The position numbers and the translations under genes are program-made. A model generated the notes under the pieces. The model was not told the DNA's origin and made no database searches. It saw only the letters and a list, made by a program, of their open reading frames with translations. Source: Acidovorax sp. NCPPB 3576 (GTDB lineage: Bacteria; Pseudomonadota; Gammaproteobacteria; Burkholderiales; Burkholderiaceae_C). From it: a stretch of 64,000 nt of DNA. Of this stretch, positions 19,442 to 27,961 are shown one piece after another. Where the stretch lies: assembly GCF_028473605.1 (NCBI RefSeq), contig NZ_CP097267.1, positions 1 through 64,000 of the forward strand. Reading direction: 5' to 3'. How positions within the stretch are numbered: position 1 is the stretch's first letter; the number at the start of each line of letters is the position of its first letter.

Positions 19442-20443
19442 TCAGTCGATCACCACCTTCGCATCCGCCACCAGCCGGGCGAAGCGCTCGGTTTCGCTGC
19501 GAATCTGCTGGGCCATCTGCTCGCGGGTGTTGCCCACCGGCTCGGCGCCGATGTCGGCCATGCGCTTGCGGAACTCCGGCGACTGGATCACCTTCACCAT
19601 CTCGCCGTTCAGCCGGTCCAGGATGTCCCTTGGCGTGGCCGCCGGGGCGAGCACGCCGAACCACGTGCCCAGGTCGAAGCCCTTCAGGCCCGCCTCGTCC
19701 AGCGTCGGCACGTCGGGCAGGGCCGAGGATCGCTGGAGGGTGGACACCGCCAGCGCCCGCAGTTTGCCGGCCTTGATGTGCGGCAGCACGGGCGTGATGG
19801 TGTCGAACGACATGGTGATCTGGCCGCCCAGCAGGTCGGTGGCCAGCGGGCCGCTGCCCTTGTAGGGAATGTGGCCCAGCGACGTGCCGGTGAGGCCCTG
19901 GAACTGCGTGCCGATCAGGTGCTGCGCGGTCCCGTTGCCGTTGGAGCCGAAGGTCAGCTTGCCCGGCTGCGCCTTGGCCTGGGCCACGAGTTCGGCCACC
20001 GTCCTGGCCGGGTTGTCGGCATGGACGACCAGCACGTTGGGCACCAGCGCCACCGTGGTGATGGGGGCCAGGTCCTTCTGGAAGTCGTAGGGCAGTTTCT
20101 TGTACACGCTGGTGGCGATGGTGTGGTGCACCGCGCCCATCAGCAGGGTGTAGCCATCGGGCCTGGACCGGGCCACGTAGTCGGCGCCGATGGTGGCGCC
20201 TGCCCCCGGGCGGCTTTCCACGATGACGGGCTGGCCGAGCGACACCGTCAGCCGGTCGGCCAGCGCCCGCGCCAGCACGTCGGTGGTGCCGCCGGCGGGA
20301 AAGGGCACCGTCAGGCTGATGGTCTTGGTGGGCCAGGCGGCCTGGGCGAGGGCGCTGCCGCTGGCCAGTACCGGGAGGGCGGCCGCGAAAGCGTGCAGCA
20401 GCACCTGCCGCCGCTGGCGCGCGGGGAAAAATTTCGGGGCCAT
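19442..20443 (-). CDS. Tripartite tricarboxylate transporter (Bug-type) binding protein
   Basis: The 333-residue protein has an Ala-rich signal peptide ending near ALAQA and the Bug signature AWPTKTISLTVPFPAGGTTDVLAR. Bug proteins bind dicarboxylates and similar solutes in the periplasm. The membrane partners TctA/TctB are not adjacent, which is common. It lies downstream of the tartrate dehydrogenase-like gene on the same strand, so its ligand may be a hydroxy-dicarboxylate. Confidence 0.9.
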   Translation of the reverse strand: MAPKFFPARQRRQVLLHAFAAALPVLASGSALAQAAWPTKTISLTVPFPAGGTTDVLARALADRLTVSLGQPVIVESRPGAGATIGADYVARSRPDGYTLLMGAVHHTIATSVYKKLPYDFQKDLAPITTVALVPNVLVVHADNPARTVAELVAQAKAQPGKLTFGSNGNGTAQHLIGTQFQGLTGTSLGHIPYKGSGPLATDLLGGQITMSFDTITPVLPHIKAGKLRALAVSTLQRSSALPDVPTLDEAGLKGFDLGTWFGVLAPAATPRDILDRLNGEMVKVIQSPEFRKRMADIGAEPVGNTREQMAQQIRSETERFARLVADAKVVID

Positions 20444-20540
20444 GCGGGTCTCCTGGGAGTGCGCTCTGCGGCGCCTGGGGGATGGCCCGCCGCGGCGCGG
20501 TCGGGCGAAGGAAGGAACGGATGAATGAAAGAAAAGGATT

Positions 20541-21635
20541 TCAGGCGGCCAGCCGCTGCGCCTGGCGGGTGCCGGCCAGGTGGTCGCACACCGCCTGCGT
20601 GACCTGGGCCGTGGTGGCCTGGCCGCCCAGGTCCCGCGTGTGCAGGGCCGGGTCCGCGGTGACGTGTTCGATGGCCCGCATCAGGCGCCGGGCGGCGTCC
20701 GCCTCGCCCAGGTGTTCGAGCAGCATCACGGCCGACCAGAACGTGCCCACCGGGTTCGCTAGGCCCTGGCCCATGATGTCGAAGGCCGACCCGTGGATGG
20801 GCTCGAACATCGAGGGATAGCGCCGCTCGGGGTCGATGTTGCCGGTCGGTGCGATGCCCAGGCTGCCCGCCAGCGCGGCGGCCAGGTCGCTCAGGATGTC
20901 GGCATGCAGGTTGGTGGCGACGATGGTGTCCAGCGTGGCCGGGCGGTTCACCATGCGGGCCGTGGCGGCGTCCACCAGCTCCTTGTCCCAGGCCACGTCG
21001 GGAAAATCGCGCGAGACCTCCAGCGCGATCTCGTCCCACATCACCATCGCGTGGCGCTGGGCGTTGCTTTTGGTGATCACGGTGAGCTGCCGGCGCGGGC
21101 GCGACCGGGCAAGCTGGAAGGCGTAGCGCAGGATGCGCTCCACGCCCACGCGCGTCATGATCGACACGTCGGTGGCGGCCTCGATCGGGTGGCCCTGGTG
21201 CACCCGGCCGCCCACGCCGGAGTATTCGCCCTCCGAGTTCTCGCGCACGATCACCCAGTCCAGCTGCTCGGGCGTGCAGCGCTTGAGCGGACCGTCGATG
21301 CCCGGCAGGATGCGCGTGGGCCGCACGTTGGCGTACTGGTCGAAGCCCTGGCAGATCTTCAGGCGCAGGCCCCACAGGGTGATGTGGTCGGGGATGTGCG
21401 GATCGCCCGCCGAGCCGAACAGGATGGCGTCCTTGCCGCGCAGCGCGTCCAGCCCGTCGGCCGGCATCATGGCGCCGTGTGCGCGGTAGTGGTCGCCGCC
21501 CCAGTCGAAGTCTTCGAACTCGAAGCGCAGCGTGTCGTCGGTGGCGGCCAGGGCCTGCAGGACCTGGCGGCCGGCGGGAATCACTTCCTTGCCGATCCCG
21601 TCTCCGGGAATGGTGGCGATGGCGTAGGTGGTCAT
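20541..21635 (-). CDS. Tartrate dehydrogenase/decarboxylase-like enzyme
   Basis: A 364-residue beta-decarboxylating dehydrogenase of the isopropylmalate/isocitrate family. It starts ATIPGDGIGKEVIPAG and has RENSEGEYSGVGGR, TKSNAQRHAMVMWDE and FEPIHGSAFDIMGQGLANPVG. The pattern fits the tartrate dehydrogenase (TtuC) branch rather than LeuB. With the Bug binding protein downstream and the divergent LysR regulator it forms a likely uptake-and-use unit for tartrate, malate or a related acid. Confidence 0.85.
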   Translation of the reverse strand: MTTYAIATIPGDGIGKEVIPAGRQVLQALAATDDTLRFEFEDFDWGGDHYRAHGAMMPADGLDALRGKDAILFGSAGDPHIPDHITLWGLRLKICQGFDQYANVRPTRILPGIDGPLKRCTPEQLDWVIVRENSEGEYSGVGGRVHQGHPIEAATDVSIMTRVGVERILRYAFQLARSRPRRQLTVITKSNAQRHAMVMWDEIALEVSRDFPDVAWDKELVDAATARMVNRPATLDTIVATNLHADILSDLAAALAGSLGIAPTGNIDPERRYPSMFEPIHGSAFDIMGQGLANPVGTFWSAVMLLEHLGEADAARRLMRAIEHVTADPALHTRDLGGQATTAQVTQAVCDHLAGTRQAQRLAA

Positions 21636-21708
21636 GGGTGGTTCGGTCGAAAAAGCGTTGGGGACCGCGCCACTCTAGGCACCGCCGGCCTTTCGGCGCG
21701 GGGCTATA

Positions 21709-21739
21709 GTGAAACCATTGTTCACCTGGATTCAACAAT
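21709..21739. promoter_or_regulatory. LysR-type operator in the divergent promoter
   Basis: ATTGTT (21717-21722) and AACAAT (21734-21739) form a perfect inverted repeat with an 11-base centre, the T-N11-A form of LysR sites. A second overlapping inverted repeat, GTGAA-N7-TTCAC, spans 21709-21725. It lies 40 bp before the lysR gene and 74 bp before the tartrate-dehydrogenase-like gene. Confidence 0.6.
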
Positions 21740-21778
21740 CCAGCAGTCACGCCAACCCCGTTTTTTTGCCGCCTGCCC

Positions 21779-22738
21779 ATGTCCGCCGCCCACGCCCTTC
21801 CCGCCATCCAGCCGGCCGACCTGGGGTTTTTCTCGGTGCTGGCCAGCTGCGGCAGCCTGAGCGCCGCCGCGCGCGAGCTGGGCATCACCACGCCGGCCGT
21901 CAGCAAGCACCTGGCGCTGATGGAGGCGCGCGTGGGCGTGCCGCTGGTCAACCGCACGACGCGCCGCATGGGCCTCACGCCCGAGGGCGAGCTGTACCTG
22001 GCGCACGCGCGCCGCATCCTCGGCGAGATCCACGACCTGGAAGAGCTGCTGGGCCTGTCGCGTGCGACGCCGAAGGGCCTGCTGCGGGTGAATGCCACGC
22101 TGGGGTTCGGGCGCGGTCACATCGCGCCGCTCATCTCCCGCTTTGCGCGCCTGCACCCGCAGGTGCAGGTGCAACTGCAGCTGTCCGTGAACCCGCCCGC
22201 GCTCACCGACGACACGTTCGACGTGTGCATCCGATTCGGCGCGCCGCCCGAGGCCCGCGTGATCGCCAGGCACCTGGCGCACAACCGGCGGCTGCTGTGC
22301 GCATCGCCCGACTACCTGGCGCGCCACGGCACGCCGAAGGTGCCCAACGACCTGGTGCACCACAACTGCCTGGGCATCCGCCAGGGCGAGGAGGCCTACG
22401 GCGTGTGGCGGCTCACGCGCGGCCGCGGGCGCCACGCGGTCACCGAGGCGGTGAAGACGCGCGGCAGCCTCACCACCAACGACGGCGAGATCGCCGTGCG
22501 CTGGGCCTTGGAAGGGCACGGCATCCTGATGCGGGCCGAATGGGACATCGAGCGCCACCTGCGCGGCGGGCAGCTGGTGCCCGTGCTGCCCGCCTACAGC
22601 ACGCCCGACGCCGACATCCACGCGGTGTACCCGCAGCGCCACCAGTCCGCGGCGCGGGTGCGGGCCTTCGTCGATTTCGTGGCGCAGGCGCTGTCGGACC
22701 GGGGCAGGGCCGGCGGTGGGGACGGCGACGCGGAGTGA
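21779..22738 (+). CDS. LysR-family transcriptional regulator
   Basis: The product of 319 residues has an N-terminal winged helix (FFSVLASCGSLSAAARELGI TTPAVSKHLALMEARVG) and a C-terminal periplasmic-binding-like sensor domain. It diverges from the tartrate-dehydrogenase-like gene and its transporter gene, so it is likely their activator. The ligand is unknown; the last ~15 residues are a Gly/Asp-rich tail. Confidence 0.9.
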   Translation: MSAAHALPAIQPADLGFFSVLASCGSLSAAARELGITTPAVSKHLALMEARVGVPLVNRTTRRMGLTPEGELYLAHARRILGEIHDLEELLGLSRATPKGLLRVNATLGFGRGHIAPLISRFARLHPQVQVQLQLSVNPPALTDDTFDVCIRFGAPPEARVIARHLAHNRRLLCASPDYLARHGTPKVPNDLVHHNCLGIRQGEEAYGVWRLTRGRGRHAVTEAVKTRGSLTTNDGEIAVRWALEGHGILMRAEWDIERHLRGGQLVPVLPAYSTPDADIHAVYPQRHQSAARVRAFVDFVAQALSDRGRAGGGDGDAE

Positions 22739-22841
22739 GCCCCCCGCCGCGCGGTCGTGGCGGAACGTTCGCGTCGGCCGGTCCGGCCACTTCGCCGAAA
22801 ATGCGGGCTTTCCCCACGCTGATCGCCTCCGCCACCCTTTC

Positions 22842-23477
22842 ATGTCCCTCATCGCCGTCATCGATTTCGAAACCACGGGCATCTCGCCCGGCCAGGGCGC
22901 GCGGGCGACCGAAGTGGCCATCGTGCTGCTGGACAACGGCCAGGTGGTGGACCGCTTTCAGAGCCTGATGAATGCCGGCGCGTGGATTCCGCCGTTCATC
23001 ACGCAGCTGACGGGCATCACCAACGCCATGGTGGCCGCCGCCCCCGACGCGGCGCAGGTCATGCGCGAGGCGGCGCGCTTCGTGGGCGGCACGCCCATGG
23101 TGGCGCACAACGCATCGTTCGACAGCAAGTTCTGGGCGGCCGAACTGGGCTGCGCGGACCTGCCGGCGCCCCATGCCTTCGCCTGCACGGTGCTCCTGTC
23201 GCGGCGCCTGTACCCGGAGGCGCCCAGCCACCAGCTGGGCACCATCGTGGGCCACCTGGACCTGCCGCGCGCAGAGCGGGCCCACCGGGCCCTGGCCGAT
23301 GCGGAGATGGCCGCGGCGCTGCTGGGCCGCATCCAGCACGACCTGCGCACCCGCTGGGGCGTGGCCGATCCCGCGCATGCCCTGCTCATGGGCCTGCAGC
23401 GCTGCGCGCGGCCTGCATTGGGCAAGTGGTTTGCGCAGCACGGCGCGGCGATGGCGAAGGCCACCGCGGGCGTTTAG
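22842..23477 (+). CDS. DnaQ-like 3'-5' exonuclease
   Basis: A 211-residue DEDDh exonuclease: Exo I motif IDFETTG, Exo II NASFDSKFW, and Exo III HRALADAEMAA with the final His-x4-Asp. It is close to the epsilon-like/RNase T family exonuclease domain alone, without a polymerase or helicase part. The ATG at 22842 (MSLIAVIDFETTG) is preferred; the frame is open upstream to 22716. It lies after lysR with its own start. Confidence 0.88.
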   Translation: MSLIAVIDFETTGISPGQGARATEVAIVLLDNGQVVDRFQSLMNAGAWIPPFITQLTGITNAMVAAAPDAAQVMREAARFVGGTPMVAHNASFDSKFWAAELGCADLPAPHAFACTVLLSRRLYPEAPSHQLGTIVGHLDLPRAERAHRALADAEMAAALLGRIQHDLRTRWGVADPAHALLMGLQRCARPALGKWFAQHGAAMAKATAGV

Positions 23478-23535
23478 CACCGCTCCGGGCCCCGTTTCGC
23501 GGGGATGCCCTGGGGCTCAGGGGGCCCGGCTTTGG

Positions 23536-24690
23536 TCAGTAGCGCGCGCGCCCGAAGCTGTCGAGGATGGCGATTTCCGTGAACAGGCTGCCTTCGCGCC
23601 GATTGTTCAGGAACGACACCTCGTAGCCGCCCAGATCGATGCGCGGCAGGCGCGACAGCGTCTCGGCCAGCGCCCGGCCATCCACGCCCCCACTGCCGCT
23701 GCGCGGCACGGCCTTGATCCCCTGGCCGATCGTCTTGGCCACGAGGAAGCCTTCAAACGCCGCCAGCGAGGCGATGCTGGCGCTCTGCTGCGCCGCCTGC
23801 ATGGCCTGGCGGAATTCGCGCACCACCGGAATCGACTGGTTGGTGAGCGCCGGGAACACCTGCGTCATGCCCACGCCGCGGGCGTTTTCCGCGCCCACGG
23901 CATCCACCAGCTTCACGGGGTCGAGGTCGGAAATGCCGACCACCTGCGCATGCCCGCCCGCCGCGCGGTAGGCCTTCACGAAGGCGCTGCCCGCGGCCTG
24001 GCCGGCCACCATCACGATCACCTGCGCATCGGCCTTGAGCAGCTTGGCCAGCGCGGGCTGGATGTCCGACGAGGTGCGCTCGTAGGGCTCCTTGGCGACC
24101 AGCGCCAGCTTGCGCTGCGACAGGGCCGCCGTGAGCGCCTCCAGCCCCTTTTCGCCATAGGCGTCGTTCTGGTAGAGCGCCGCGAACTTGGTCATGCCGA
24201 TGGCGTCGCCCATCTGCGCGACCAGCTTGGTCAGCTCCGTGCTGTAGCCGGCGCGCACGTGAAAGACGTAGGGGTTCACCGGCTCGCGGATGACCTGGGA
24301 GCCCGAGCGCGTAGGAAACAGCGGCACGGCGCTGTCCTGCGGCAGCTTCGCCTCGATCAGCGCCTGGGTGTTGCTGGTGGCGAAAGAGATCAGCGCGGCG
24401 GGCTTCATGGCCAGCAGCTTGCGGGCGCCGGCCAGTGTCTTCTCGGGCTTGAATTCATCGTCTTCCACGACGAGCCGCACCTCCAGGCCGGGAAATGCCT
24501 GGCTCTTTTGCGCTTCGGAAAAATAGGTTTCCACCCCCAGCACCACCTGCTTGCCCACTTCGGCGGCATTGCCTCCGGTCAGCGGCGCCACCATGCCGAC
24601 GACGACCGGAGGGGCCGCGCGGGCGGCCGAGCCGATCCAGGGAAGGGCCAGCGAGGCGCCCAGGCGGGTGGTGAATACACGGCGTTTCAT
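23536..24690 (-). CDS. ABC-type branched-chain amino acid (LivK-like) binding protein
   Basis: A periplasmic binding protein of 384 residues with a signal peptide (MKRRVFTTRLGASLALPW ... AARA) and the type-1 fold start VVVGMVAPLTGGNAAEVGK. Such proteins bind amino acids or other small acids and deliver them to Liv-type permeases. The ATG at 24690 gives a clean signal peptide; an earlier in-frame start at 24771 would spoil it. The permease genes are not adjacent. Confidence 0.88.
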   Translation of the reverse strand: MKRRVFTTRLGASLALPWIGSAARAAPPVVVGMVAPLTGGNAAEVGKQVVLGVETYFSEAQKSQAFPGLEVRLVVEDDEFKPEKTLAGARKLLAMKPAALISFATSNTQALIEAKLPQDSAVPLFPTRSGSQVIREPVNPYVFHVRAGYSTELTKLVAQMGDAIGMTKFAALYQNDAYGEKGLEALTAALSQRKLALVAKEPYERTSSDIQPALAKLLKADAQVIVMVAGQAAGSAFVKAYRAAGGHAQVVGISDLDPVKLVDAVGAENARGVGMTQVFPALTNQSIPVVREFRQAMQAAQQSASIASLAAFEGFLVAKTIGQGIKAVPRSGSGGVDGRALAETLSRLPRIDLGGYEVSFLNNRREGSLFTEIAILDSFGRARY

Positions 24691-24881
24691 GGAACGTGCT
24701 CCTGTGGAGGGCAGACAGCAGAGAAGGGCGCCAACGCGCCTGGACGAACCGAGGCAGAAGAACCGGCACACCCCTGCAAATGCAAGAGCATGCGAAATGT
24801 ATGACCTATTGTTAATCAGTTTTTGTGGCGTTTTGGCGCCTGTGGACGTGATTTGATCGTGCTGTGCTAGGATTTGCCGCT

Positions 24882-24968
24882 ATGCAACGCAATCTGCTGC
24901 TATCCCCACTATCGCTAGGCCTAGTGCCTGGCCGGGGTCTGCCTGCGTTCGCCATCACCGTTGCCTAA
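24882..24968 (+). CDS. leuL: Leucine leader peptide
   Basis: A 28-codon frame (ATG 24882, TAA 24966-24968) encodes a peptide beginning MQRNLLLSPLSLGL. Seven of 28 residues are Leu, six of them within residues 5-14. Four of the seven Leu codons are CTA, a codon that is rare in a genome of this GC content, which should make stalling on leucyl-tRNA shortage more sensitive. It lies 155 bases before leuA, as expected for leu attenuation. Confidence 0.82.
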   Translation: MQRNLLLSPLSLGLVPGRGLPAFAITVA

Positions 24969-25034
24969 AAGCGCAACACCGATTTCCCCCTGACCCCGGC
25001 TCGCGAACCAGCCTCCACCCATGGTGGAGGGCTG
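24931..25034 (+). promoter_or_regulatory. Leu attenuator structure before leuA
   Basis: Inside the leader frame, 24931-24939 (GCCGGGGTC) pairs perfectly with 24992-25000 (GACCCCGGC). Just after, CAGCCTCCACC (25009-25019) pairs with GGTGGAGGGCTG (25023-25034) around a CAT loop with one bulge. The second hairpin has no T-run, unlike the Thr attenuator, so termination may need another factor or act on translation. The promoter should lie between 24690 and 24880. Confidence 0.6.
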
Positions 25035-25123
25035 CAGGGGATGTCGTTCACCGTTCACCGTTGATTCGACCCGTGCCCCAGTGCTGCCTTGCAGCACGGC
25101 ACACACCGTTCGTGGAGCCTCTC

Positions 25124-26824
25124 ATGATTTCCAAGCCCGCTACCAAGTACCAGCCCATCGCCCCCATCGCGTTGGCCGACCGCACCTGGCCTTCCAAGAC
25201 CATCACCCAGGCGCCCATCTGGTTGTCCACTGACCTGCGCGACGGCAACCAGGCGCTGTTCGAGCCGATGAACGGCGAGCGCAAGATGAAGCTGTTCCAC
25301 GAACTGGTGCGCATCGGCTTCAAGGAAATCGAAGTGGGCTTTCCCGCCGCGTCGCAGACCGACTACGACTTCGTGCGCCGCCTCATCGACGAGGGCCTTG
25401 TGCCCGACGACGTGACCCTGATGGTCATGACGCAGTCGCGCGCCGACCTCATCGAGCGCACTGTCGAGGCCGTGCGCGGCGCGCCGCGTGCCATCGTGCA
25501 CCTGTACAACGCCACTGCGCCCGTGTGGCGGCGTGTGGTGTTCGGCATGAATGTCACGCAGGTGATGGCGTTCATCGACCAGCACGTCTCGCACCTGAAG
25601 CGCCTGACCGATGCCCAGCCCGAAACCCGCTGGACGCTGCAGTATTCGCCCGAGACCTTCAGCGTGACCGAGCTGGAGGTCTCGCTCGAAGCCTGCCAGA
25701 CCGCCATCGCCGCCTGGGGCGTGGGCCCGGGGCGCGAGATCATCATCAACCTGCCCACCACGGTGGAGAACGCCACGCCCAACGTGTTCGCCGACCAGAT
25801 CGAGTGGATGCACCGGCGCCTGAGCCCCCGCGAGCACATCGTGCTCTCGGTGCACCCGCACAACGACCGCGGCACGGGCGTGGCGGCCGCCGAGCTGGCC
25901 ATGATGGCCGGCGCGCAGCGCGTGGAAGGCTGCCTCTTCGGCAATGGCGAGCGCAGCGGCAACCTCGACGTGGTGACGGTGGCGCTCAACCTCTACACGC
26001 AGGGCGTGCACCCGGGGCTCGATTTTTCCGACATCAACGCCGTGGCGCGCGTGGCCGAGGAATGCACCGCGCTGCCCGTGCACCCGCGCCACCCGTACGT
26101 GGGCGACCTGGTGTTCACCTCGTTCTCGGGCTCGCACCAGGACGCGATCAAGAAGGGCTTCGCCGCCCACGACCCCGAGGGCCTGTGGCAGGTGCCCTAC
26201 CTGCCCATCGACCCGGCGGACCTCGGCCGCACCTACGACAGCGTGATCCGCGTCAACAGCCAGTCGGGCAAGGGCGGCATCGCCTTCCTGCTGGAGCGCG
26301 AGCGCGGCGTGGTCATGCCGCGGCGCATGCAGGTGGAGTTCAGCGCCGTGGTGCAGCGCCAGACCGACGCCAGCGAGACCGAGATGACCGGCGCCACGCT
26401 GTGGTCGCTGTTCCAGGCCACCTACCTCGACACGTCCGCGGGCGTGCCCGGCGCCATCGTCTGCCATGCCCACCGGCTGGCCGACGACGGCCGCGGCATC
26501 GAGCTGGACGTGACCATCGACGGCGCGCGCCAGACCCTGCAGGGCCAGGGCAACGGCCCGATCGACGCCACGGTGGATGCCCTCGGCCTGCCGTTGCGCG
26601 TGCACGGCTACGAGGAGCGCGCGACCGGCTCCGGCGCCGATGCGCAGGCCCTGGCCATCGTGGAGGCGGCCCTCGACGGCCTGCCCGGCGCGACCTTCGG
26701 CGTGGGGCTGCACCACAACATCGTCACGGCCTCGGTGCATGCGGTGGTGAGCGCGGCCAACCGGCTGGCGCAGCGCCGGCAGGCGGCGGCTGCTGCGCCC
26801 CTGAGCGTCCCGGCGGCCGCCTGA
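25124..26824 (+). CDS. leuA: 2-Isopropylmalate synthase (long form)
   Basis: LeuA joins acetyl-CoA to 2-oxoisovalerate, the first step of leucine synthesis. The 566-residue product is of the longer LeuA2 type. It has the active-site start STDLRDGNQALFEPM, the metal-binding VHPHNDRGTG, and a C-terminal allosteric domain (about residues 430-560) for leucine feedback. The ATG at 25124 (MISKPATKYQP) follows a GTGGAGCC site. It is the sole gene after the leucine leader and attenuator. Confidence 0.96.
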   Translation: MISKPATKYQPIAPIALADRTWPSKTITQAPIWLSTDLRDGNQALFEPMNGERKMKLFHELVRIGFKEIEVGFPAASQTDYDFVRRLIDEGLVPDDVTLMVMTQSRADLIERTVEAVRGAPRAIVHLYNATAPVWRRVVFGMNVTQVMAFIDQHVSHLKRLTDAQPETRWTLQYSPETFSVTELEVSLEACQTAIAAWGVGPGREIIINLPTTVENATPNVFADQIEWMHRRLSPREHIVLSVHPHNDRGTGVAAAELAMMAGAQRVEGCLFGNGERSGNLDVVTVALNLYTQGVHPGLDFSDINAVARVAEECTALPVHPRHPYVGDLVFTSFSGSHQDAIKKGFAAHDPEGLWQVPYLPIDPADLGRTYDSVIRVNSQSGKGGIAFLLERERGVVMPRRMQVEFSAVVQRQTDASETEMTGATLWSLFQATYLDTSAGVPGAIVCHAHRLADDGRGIELDVTIDGARQTLQGQGNGPIDATVDALGLPLRVHGYEERATGSGADAQALAIVEAALDGLPGATFGVGLHHNIVTASVHAVVSAANRLAQRRQAAAAAPLSVPAAA

Positions 26825-26842
26825 GCCGGGGGCAGCAGGCGG

Positions 26843-27715
26843 TCAGCCGCCCGGCTTGCGCGGCGTGACCGGCTGCAGGTAGGCGCCCGAGCGCACCAGG
26901 TGCTGCTCGGCCGCCTCGATCCGCTCGATGCCCGGGGCGCCCGCGCGGCTGGCGAGCAGCTCCAGCAACGATTCCGCCACCGCCGTGGCGGCGGCGATCG
27001 ACGGAAAGAACGACGGGCTCTGCGTGGCAAAGAGCACCGTCTCATGGGCCAGCAGCGACAGCGGCGAGGCCTCGCTGTCGGTCAGGGCCACCACCTTCGC
27101 GCCGGCGGCGCGTGCCGCCTCGGCGGCCTGCAGCGCTTCGCGCGAGTAGGGCGCGAAGCTGGCCACCACCAGCGCGTCGCCCTTGGCGATCGCACGCAGC
27201 TGCATCTCCAGCGAGCCGCCTTGCCCGTCCACCAGATGGACCGACGGGCGGAACAGCCGGTACACATAGACGAAAGAAAACGCCACGGGAAAGCAGGCGC
27301 GAAAGCCCGCCACGTGCACATGGCGGGCCTGCTCCAGCAGCCGCGCGGCGCGCGGCAGCGAGACGGCGCTCTGCCGCTCGGTCTGCTCCAGGTTGTGGCG
27401 GTGCACATCGAACATCTCGCCCACCAGGGACTGGTCCTTGGCGCGCCCGGCCAGCTGGCGTGCCCGCGGGGCGTATTGCTCGCTGCCCAGGCCCATGTCC
27501 TGCGCCAGCGCCTCCTTCAGTGCCGGCCAGCCCTCGAACCCCAGCTGCTGCGCGAACCGCACCAGGGTGGCCGGCGGCACGCCCGAGCGCGCGGCGACGG
27601 TGCGCATCGAGGCGATCACGACCTCGTTCGGGCGGTCGATGACGAACTTGGCCGCCTGCTGCAGCGAGGGGGACAGCCCGGCATGGCGCTGGCGGATGGT
27701 GTCTCTGAGACTCAT
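26843..27715 (-). CDS. RpiR/MurR-family transcriptional regulator
   Basis: The 290-residue product has the N-terminal RpiR helix-turn-helix (SLQQAAKFVIDRPNEVVIAS, ARSGVPPATLVRFAQQLGF) and a C-terminal SIS sugar-phosphate-binding domain (VHVAGFRACFPVAF, ALVVASFAPYSREAL). It diverges from the aminotransferase gene and probably represses it. The SIS domain suggests a phosphorylated ligand, though some members respond to amino acids. Confidence 0.88.
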   Translation of the reverse strand: MSLRDTIRQRHAGLSPSLQQAAKFVIDRPNEVVIASMRTVAARSGVPPATLVRFAQQLGFEGWPALKEALAQDMGLGSEQYAPRARQLAGRAKDQSLVGEMFDVHRHNLEQTERQSAVSLPRAARLLEQARHVHVAGFRACFPVAFSFVYVYRLFRPSVHLVDGQGGSLEMQLRAIAKGDALVVASFAPYSREALQAAEAARAAGAKVVALTDSEASPLSLLAHETVLFATQSPSFFPSIAAATAVAESLLELLASRAGAPGIERIEAAEQHLVRSGAYLQPVTPRKPGG

Positions 27716-27830
27716 GGGAACGGACCTGGACAGGGGCTTGGGGGAAAAGGGGCCGGCGCAGGGGCGCCGCGCCACCGCGCGACTGTAGGGCAAGTGTGCC
27801 GGGGGTGGAGTGCAGGGAATGGAACGTATG

Positions 27831-27844
27831 TTCCTTTCAATGTT
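27831..27844. promoter_or_regulatory. Palindromic operator candidate
   Basis: GGAAC-GTAT-GTTCC is a perfect inverted repeat in the 246-bp divergent promoter. A further GTTCC half-site occurs just before the aminotransferase start. The likely binder is the adjacent RpiR-family protein. Confidence 0.5.
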
Positions 27845-27961
27845 GGATAAAACGAATGTTGCAATTTCTGTTGATGTTGGTATATTTGTTCCAAATTGAT
27901 GAAAGATGGATTTTTTGATCCATCGACCACCCGACAGCCACCGAACCTTGCCCGCCCCGCC

